NCBI GenBank assembly: GCA_934636305.1
Contig: CAKUAM010000064.1
Coordinates: 1-11,254, forward strand
DNA from: an uncultured Oscillospiraceae bacterium
GTDB lineage: Bacteria; Bacillota; Clostridia; Oscillospirales; Oscillospiraceae
Direction of reading: 5' to 3'
Length of the DNA: 11,254 nt
A program made the position numbers and the translations under genes. Below are positions 7,240-11,254 of the stretch, piece by piece. How positions within the stretch are numbered: position 1 is the stretch's first letter; each line of letters starts with the position of its first letter. The notes under the pieces are model-generated. The model did no database searches. It was not told the origin of the DNA and was given only the letters and a program-made list of their open reading frames with translations.

Positions 7240-8424
7240 TCAGCTTTGGGACCGCCAATCCGCCATGGCGTGGATCAGGCAATCCATGTCTGCCTGCACA
7301 GTAAACGGGGCAACGCTGATCCGGACGTAGCCGGCTTTTCCGCTGCTGATATAAATTTTCCGCTCGGCCAAAAACTGTACAAGCTCATTGTTCCGCTCGG
7401 TGCAGAGCAAAAGGCTGTTGCACCGGTGTTCCGCATCCATCGGTGTCGCCAGACGGAACCCCAGCTCCGTAAGCGCGCGATATACATATTCATAGCACTC
7501 AGATACGTGTGCGGCAATGGATGCAATCCCGATACGTTCCATTTGCGCAAGCGCTGCCTGCAGCACATAGATGGCCATAAACGGCAATGTTCCGGCCTCC
7601 AGCTTCCGCGCCTGCAGCGGCTGCGTACAGGTAACCATGCCTGTCTGCCGGTCAAAATCCATAGCCTCGCTGTAGCAAAGAAATACCGGCTCAAGCTGAC
7701 ACAGCAGTTCCTTGGTACAGTATAGAAAGCCGACACCCTCTGTCCCAAGCATCCCTTTGTAGGGGGAGCCTGCCAGCGCGTCCACGCCAAGCTTCTGCAC
7801 ATCAATCTCCGTCAGGCCAAGCGCCTGGATGGCGTCCGTCACAACCAGGATCCCCCGCTTGTGGGCCTCGCGCGTCAGGTGCTCCATATCAATGCGATAT
7901 CCGCTGCACGACTGAACAAGGCTCACCGCAATCACACGCGTATGACAATCCGCGGCAGCAAGCAGCGCATCGCTTGTCACCCAAAGATCACTCCCGCGCC
8001 CAACAACGCGGCACTCAACGCCTTGCCGCTGCAGATGCAAGCACGGCATCAGCACCGAAACATGCTCCATCGCGCCGACGACAACGTTGTCTCCCGGCTG
8101 ATAGCGCAGTCCCATCAGCGCAGTGCTGATGGCCTGACACGTATTTGCTAAAAAGGCGATATTCTCTGGTCCCGGCGCATGCAGAAACGCAGCCAGCGCT
8201 GCGCGCGTCTCTGCAATCACATCAACCGTCGCCCCCTTGCCGCCGCCGCCGTTTTTTGGCATAAACGGTGAGAGGGCCGTCTTGTCCTGCAGATACTGGT
8301 TCAGTGCCTCACGCATATAGGCCGCGCCGCAGTTCTCATAGGCGATATCAAAAAAAGCCCCCTGCCCTGTCACCGGAAACTGGGCACGCAATGCATCCAC
8401 CCAGTTCCGTTCCGCGCGGCTCAT
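7240..8424 (-). CDS. Class V PLP-dependent aminotransferase-fold enzyme (isopenicillin N epimerase / desulfurase-like)
   Basis: This 394-residue fold-type I PLP enzyme shows the class V pattern: a small-residue turn GGGGKGATVD at 59-68, a cofactor-stacking His in MEHVSVLMP (H121), the phosphate/pyridine site VVTDAIQALG (Asp197, Gln200), and the Schiff-base Lys223 in AGSPYKGMLGTEGVGFLY. C-terminal VRISVAPF (Arg368) fits the substrate-carboxylate Arg. There is no catalytic Cys loop such as the RSGxHC of cysteine desulfurases (SSGKAG is found instead), so Fe-S sulfur donation is unlikely. Epimerase, lyase or transaminase activity remain possible. The ATG at 8424 overlaps the NIF3-like stop as ATGA with AGGCGG upstream, implying coupled translation. 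The frame is open back to 8472 but that part overlaps the upstream gene. Reaction and substrate are not determinable. Confidence 0.9.
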   Translation of the reverse strand: MSRAERNWVDALRAQFPVTGQGAFFDIAYENCGAAYMREALNQYLQDKTALSPFMPKNGGGGKGATVDVIAETRAALAAFLHAPGPENIAFLANTCQAISTALMGLRYQPGDNVVVGAMEHVSVLMPCLHLQRQGVECRVVGRGSDLWVTSDALLAAADCHTRVIAVSLVQSCSGYRIDMEHLTREAHKRGILVVTDAIQALGLTEIDVQKLGVDALAGSPYKGMLGTEGVGFLYCTKELLCQLEPVFLCYSEAMDFDRQTGMVTCTQPLQARKLEAGTLPFMAIYVLQAALAQMERIGIASIAAHVSECYEYVYRALTELGFRLATPMDAEHRCNSLLLCTERNNELVQFLAERKIYISSGKAGYVRISVAPFTVQADMDCLIHAMADWRSQS

Positions 8425-9242
8425 CTGACAAGTCCGCCTGTTCTTGTAACTTCCAGTCCGGCTTCTTCCCATGCATTGAGCACCCGGTTGAAGCCAATAG
8501 AGTCGCTGCCCATATGCCCGGCAATGATAACGTTGCCCTTATTATGCTCCTGTACCGCCTTGATATCATCCTCGGGCATATGCATGACAATCAGCGTTCC
8601 GACGCCATAGTCGAAGAATGTGTTATAGACGTTTGCGCCGCCGCCGGTGACGCCGGCATACAGCACACAGATCCGCCCGGCGTAGCTGCCCGGTTCGCCG
8701 ACGCGGATGGCCGGCTCCTGCAGCGCATTGCGGATCTCCGGGAACTCGTTCAGCGCATCAACAACATTCTGCAGCGTAACAAATGGGCCCACGGCATTCA
8801 GTTCATCCATCCGTTTCTGCACAATCGCCTGCCCAATCAGATCCGCCGGCGTATGCAGGCCAATATACGGCATCTGGATAAGCTTTGCAAAATCAGCCTG
8901 CCGATTCAGATTTTTCGAATGCATGCGCTGGCTCTCTTGCTTTGCCCGCTTTTCGATCGCCTTCTGCGCAACATTGATCGGAACGCCAAAGTTATACATC
9001 AGCATCATCTGATCCTTGAGCATCTGGTCGCCGATGTGCATCGCTTTTCCCATAATGCCATGGTGTTCTGCAACACAGTCATAGCCCATCTGCTTTCCAG
9101 CCAGCATCGCAGCATCTGACACATCAATCCCGGCAAGAACGCGGTGGACATCCGCGCCCTCACAGCCGATTTCCGTATCGACAGTATCTGCCTCCAGCCC
9201 CGCAAGCTTCAGTGCAATATCCACCATCTGTCGTGTTGTCAA
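8421..9242 (-). CDS. NIF3-like (YbgI/NGG1-interacting factor 3 family) putative dinuclear-metal protein
   Basis: The 273-residue protein matches the NIF3-like layout. ADVHRVLAGIDVSDAAM (about 30-46) leads into an EHHG block with adjacent His60-His61. A helical middle (about 70-125) follows, then GLHTPADLIG with His130 and Asp134, and near the C-terminus IIAGHMGSD with His243 and Asp247. In characterised NIF3 members paired His, an Asp and a C-terminal His/Glu hold two metal ions; here Asp247 stands where Glu is usual. The family's biochemical role is unsettled. The start is a TTG at 9242 because GAGGTGAT lies upstream at good spacing, while the next in-frame ATG (9227) is too far away. It is the first gene of the minus-strand operon and overlaps the PLP-enzyme gene by 4 nt, so the two probably act together. 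Confidence 0.85.
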   Translation of the reverse strand: MTTRQMVDIALKLAGLEADTVDTEIGCEGADVHRVLAGIDVSDAAMLAGKQMGYDCVAEHHGIMGKAMHIGDQMLKDQMMLMYNFGVPINVAQKAIEKRAKQESQRMHSKNLNRQADFAKLIQMPYIGLHTPADLIGQAIVQKRMDELNAVGPFVTLQNVVDALNEFPEIRNALQEPAIRVGEPGSYAGRICVLYAGVTGGGANVYNTFFDYGVGTLIVMHMPEDDIKAVQEHNKGNVIIAGHMGSDSIGFNRVLNAWEEAGLEVTRTGGLVR

Positions 9243-9247
9243 AATAC

Positions 9248-9255
9248 ATCACCTC
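9248..9255 (-). promoter_or_regulatory. Ribosome binding site that selects a TTG start
   Basis: GAGGTGAT on the minus strand is a full-length match to the anti-Shine-Dalgarno sequence. It is placed for the TTG at 9242 and supports that rare start over the downstream ATG at 9227. An ATG inside the same stretch (9249) is out of frame and too close to serve. Confidence 0.7.
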
Positions 9256-9286
9256 ATAATCGATTTAAACCGCTAAATATATTTGT

Positions 9287-9315
9287 ATTATATCACCTGA
9301 TATATCAGTTTTCTA
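9287..9315 (-). promoter_or_regulatory. Predicted promoter of the minus-strand operon
   Basis: Read on the minus strand, a perfect -10 box TATAAT (9292-9287) is preceded by TGA, giving an extended -10 element. Seventeen bases upstream is TAGAAA (9315-9310), a 4-of-6 match to the -35 consensus. Transcription would start near 9280, about 38 nt before the TTG start of the NIF3-like gene. The extended -10 could compensate for the weak -35. Predicted by eye. Confidence 0.7.
9297..9308. promoter_or_regulatory. Candidate operator: perfect 12-bp palindrome in the promoter spacer
   Basis: CTGATATATCAG is a perfect inverted repeat lying between the -35 and -10 boxes. The half-site TGATATA recurs 12 bases further on, overlapping the -10 box. 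A dimeric repressor bound here would block RNA polymerase. The GntR/FCD protein encoded third in this operon is the natural candidate, but the link is inference; AT-rich palindromes also occur by chance. Confidence 0.55.
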
Positions 9316-9408
9316 CAAAAATCGCCTCGCCGTTCCGTCGAAAAACAGTATTCTATTTATTGCTTTTTTGGTTAAAATAACGAATTTTCACGGATTTATC
9401 CACGCAGA

Positions 9409-9437
9409 CTGACGTAGTATGGCTTTTATGATATAGT
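9409..9437 (+). promoter_or_regulatory. Predicted promoter of the aminopeptidase gene
   Basis: CTGACG (9409-9414) as -35, a 17-base spacer, and TATAGT (9432-9437) as -10 preceded by TGA (extended -10, TG at 9429-9430). Transcription would begin near 9444, giving a leader of about 26 nt that contains the AAGGAAG ribosome site. It diverges from the operon promoter roughly 120 bp away, so the two need not overlap. Confidence 0.65.
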
Positions 9438-9469
9438 GTAGACACATTAAGGGAACAGAAGGAAGAACT

Positions 9470-10933
9470 ATGCATATCACAATATCAGACCGTTTATCCG
9501 GGCAATATGACGCAGTTATTCGCTTTCTACAGGCAGGCAGTCCCGTGCATTTTTCAGATCCCGGACTGCAGCGGGCCTATGCCGCCGTCTTTTCCGGTGA
9601 TGCGCTGACGCTTGAGCACAAGCAACTGCGCACGCTGCGTCTGCCGCTGCATGGCGGATTCAGCAATGTAATCCTTGTGGGCTTTGACAGCAGTGTACGC
9701 GCACCATTTGATGATTTCCGCGCAGCCTCTGCTGCAGTTGGAAGTGAGCTGAATCGTCTGAAGGCCGTACACGTGGCCATGGATCGGCTGGACTGCGTCA
9801 GCTTCGCCGCAGAGCAGGTTCTGGCCGGGCAGCTGGCATGCACGCTGCCGCTCAGCGAATATTGCTTTGATTATTACCTCTCTGAAAAGAGTACACATTA
9901 CAGCCGCACTCTCACACTGCTGGCAGCGGAGACCTGCACCGAAGCCGTTGAGGAGGGGCTGGCTCTGGCAGAGAGTATCTGCACAGCGCGTGATCTTGTC
10001 AACGAGCTGGCAGATATTCTGACGCCGGAAGAACTCGCGCGGCGGGCCATCGCCTGCGGGCAGCGCTGCGGCTTCTCGGTTAAAACGCTGGATAAAGCAG
10101 CGTGTGAAACGCTCGGAATGGGCCTGTTTCTGGCCGTGGCCAAAGGCAGTCCTTTGCCGCCGCGTCTGATTGTCATGCGCTGGAACGGCGGCGCGTCTGA
10201 CGAGCCGCCAATCGGGCTTGTCGGCAAGGGCATCACCTATGACAGCGGCGGTCTGGCCATCAAGACCAGCAGCATGGAATCCATGCGGTTTGATATGAAT
10301 GGAGCCGCCGCAGTCATCGGGGCAATGTGCGCGATTGCGCGGCAGAAGCTTCCCTGCAATGTCGTTGCGGTCGTTGCGGCATGTGAAAATGCGGTGGACG
10401 GCTGCAGCTATCGCAACGGAGACGTGCTGCGCTCCATGAACGGAAAAACAGTCTTTGTGCAGAATACGGACGCAGAGGGACGGCTCAGCATGGCCGACGC
10501 AATGACCTACTGCATCCGGACCTTCCACCCGTCAGCGCTTATCGAGGTCGCTGGTCTGACCGGCAGCGTGTGCAGCTTTTTCGGCAGCGTATGTGCCGCA
10601 GCGCTGACCAACACGCCCGCCATGTTTGAAAAGATTCACGCGCTCAGTTCGCTGACCGGCGAAAAATACGCGGCCATGCCCTTTTACCCAGAATACCGTG
10701 AGCAGCTTCGTTCGCCATATGCAGATCTCAATAATGCCCCTAAAGGCGGACCGGGCGGCATTCTGGCCGGCTTTTTCCTGGAAGCATTTTGCGAGCAAAC
10801 GCCGTTTTTACATGTGGACTTCGGCGCCATGCCGTTCACCGGCAAACGTTCCGACGGTCAGCCAGAGGGTGGAACCGGGTTTGGGGTAAAAACGCTGTAC
10901 CAGTACGTTCGCAGCCATTGTAAAAACAGCTAA
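9470..10933 (+). CDS. M17 family (leucyl) aminopeptidase
   Basis: This 487-residue cytosolic metallo-aminopeptidase removes N-terminal residues from peptides. The C-terminal catalytic domain carries VGKGITYDSGGLAIK at 251-265, FDMNGAAAV at 274-282 and the family signature NTDAEGRL at 332-339. From these, metal ligands are K253, D258, D275, D334 and E336, with catalytic K265 and R338; all are intact. The N-terminal domain (about 1-160) is divergent, as is common in M17. Length is typical. The start has AAGGAAG just upstream and a promoter at 9409-9437. It is transcribed away from the peptide-transporter operon, from a shared 227-nt region, and fits as the enzyme that breaks down imported peptides. 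Peptide preference (Leu, Cys-Gly or other) cannot be told from sequence. Confidence 0.95.
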   Translation: MHITISDRLSGQYDAVIRFLQAGSPVHFSDPGLQRAYAAVFSGDALTLEHKQLRTLRLPLHGGFSNVILVGFDSSVRAPFDDFRAASAAVGSELNRLKAVHVAMDRLDCVSFAAEQVLAGQLACTLPLSEYCFDYYLSEKSTHYSRTLTLLAAETCTEAVEEGLALAESICTARDLVNELADILTPEELARRAIACGQRCGFSVKTLDKAACETLGMGLFLAVAKGSPLPPRLIVMRWNGGASDEPPIGLVGKGITYDSGGLAIKTSSMESMRFDMNGAAAVIGAMCAIARQKLPCNVVAVVAACENAVDGCSYRNGDVLRSMNGKTVFVQNTDAEGRLSMADAMTYCIRTFHPSALIEVAGLTGSVCSFFGSVCAAALTNTPAMFEKIHALSSLTGEKYAAMPFYPEYREQLRSPYADLNNAPKGGPGGILAGFFLEAFCEQTPFLHVDFGAMPFTGKRSDGQPEGGTGFGVKTLYQYVRSHCKNS

Positions 10934-10982
10934 ATCAGACGATTCGCCGCTGAAACACAGCATTGCGCAGGAGGAAGGAGCA

Positions 10983-11254
10983 ATGAAACACAGAAGATTG
11001 GGGAAAACCGGGCTGCTGGTCAGTGAAATCGGCTTCGGCGGAGAATGGCTGGAGCGCCATCCGGAGGCAGACGGCATTGATCTGATTCACTACGCCTCGG
11101 CACAGGGAATCAACATTCTGGACTGCTGGATGGCAGATCCCAAGTCCAGGGATGTGATTGGAAAGGGCATTAAAGAAAACCGCAGCCAGTGGTATATTCA
11201 GTGACATATCTGCTCTGCATGGAAGGATGGCCAGTATTACCGCACCAGAGAAAT
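10983..11254 (+). pseudogene. Aldo/keto reductase family gene with in-frame TGA (codon 74), 3' part outside window
   Basis: The start is firm: AGGAGG lies eight bases before the ATG, and RRLGKTGLLVSEIGFGGEWL is a classic aldo/keto reductase beginning. GINILDCWMADP at 42-53 supplies the first catalytic-type Asp47. After IQ at 72-73 a TGA (11202-11204) interrupts, but the same frame continues with HICSAWKDGQYYRTRE to the window edge. As I recall the family, these relatives read IQGH here, so a GGA-to-TGA change would explain it. I therefore annotate a broken gene across the stop. A read error, or UGA recoding (giving a U-x-x-C motif), is not excluded. It follows the aminopeptidase by 49 nt with no terminator seen, so it is likely co-transcribed. 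If truncated, only 73 residues would be made, with no complete barrel. Confidence 0.8.

Larger units (their letters stand above)
9243..9469. other. Divergent intergenic region, no gene
   Basis: This 227-nt AT-rich stretch separates the minus-strand operon from the plus-strand aminopeptidase. It holds the two divergent promoters, the palindrome at 9297-9308 and both ribosome sites. The middle part (about 9320-9400) shows runs of A and T but no further repeat, RNA gene or open frame that I can support. Confidence 0.7.

Noticed and set aside
9166..9249. Short upstream frame starting at ATG 9249, overlapping the NIF3-like start
   Set aside because: The ATG is only two bases from the GAGG core of the ribosome site and the 27-residue product resembles nothing; the TTG at 9242 is better spaced.
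9396..9404. DnaA-box-like TTATCCACG
   Set aside because: Single 8-of-9 match in an AT-rich promoter region, with no cluster of boxes and no replication gene nearby.
9554..10528. Long minus-strand open frame of 324 codons opposite the aminopeptidase
   Set aside because: It is antisense to a complete M17 aminopeptidase, has a Cys/His/Arg-rich shadow-like composition and no recognisable motif.
11202..11204. Alternative genetic code reading UGA as Gly
   Set aside because: Glycine would fit this one site, but many genes in the window end with TGA exactly at the overlap with the next start, so UGA is a genuine stop here.
1..11254. CRISPR array, insertion sequence, tRNA, rRNA or prophage genes
   Set aside because: No spaced direct repeats, transposase motifs, terminal inverted repeats or RNA gene signatures were found on either strand.

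Overview
The window looks like an accessory catabolic and transport locus of a Gram-positive Firmicute, most likely a gut-type Clostridia/Oscillospiraceae bacterium. This is inferred from strong AGGAGG-type Shine-Dalgarno sites, a lipoprotein binding protein with a Thr/Ala/Glu-rich linker after the lipobox, and the flavour of the proteins. No marker gene fixes the taxon.

Layout. Nearly everything from position 1 to 9242 is on the minus strand and reads as one operon, in transcription order: a NIF3-like putative metal enzyme (9242-8421), a class V PLP-dependent aminotransferase-fold enzyme (8424-7240), a GntR/FCD regulator (7224-6616), an OppA/DppA-type peptide-binding lipoprotein (6566-4782), permeases DppB-like (4591-3638) and DppC-like (3635-2712), ATPases DppD-like (2703-1678) and DppF-like (1681-719), a small three-helix membrane protein (714-325), and the N-terminus of an ornithine cyclodeaminase/mu-crystallin family protein that runs off the left edge (308-1). 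Spacing is tight and several junctions overlap by 4 nt. The 190-nt gap between binding protein and permeases holds two hairpins, and a third lies between regulator and binding protein. These are plausible points of differential expression. A promoter with an extended -10 box at 9287-9315 carries a perfect 12-bp palindrome in its spacer, a natural candidate operator for the operon's own GntR regulator.

The plus strand holds a divergent pair: an M17 (leucyl) aminopeptidase with all expected metal and catalytic residues (9470-10933), with its own extended -10 promoter, then an aldo/keto reductase (10983 to the right edge). The reductase reading frame has a TGA at codon 74 and continues in the same frame with family-like sequence, so it is a nonsense mutant, a base error, or (less likely) a recoded UGA.

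How it may work together: the ABC system imports oligopeptides, the aminopeptidase trims them, and the PLP enzyme, the ornithine cyclodeaminase-like protein, the NIF3-like protein and perhaps the reductase process the released amino acids or a modified amino acid. The substrate cannot be read from the sequence. The linkage of NIF3-like, PLP, OCD-like and peptide-transport genes under a GntR regulator is the most system-like and least explained content here.
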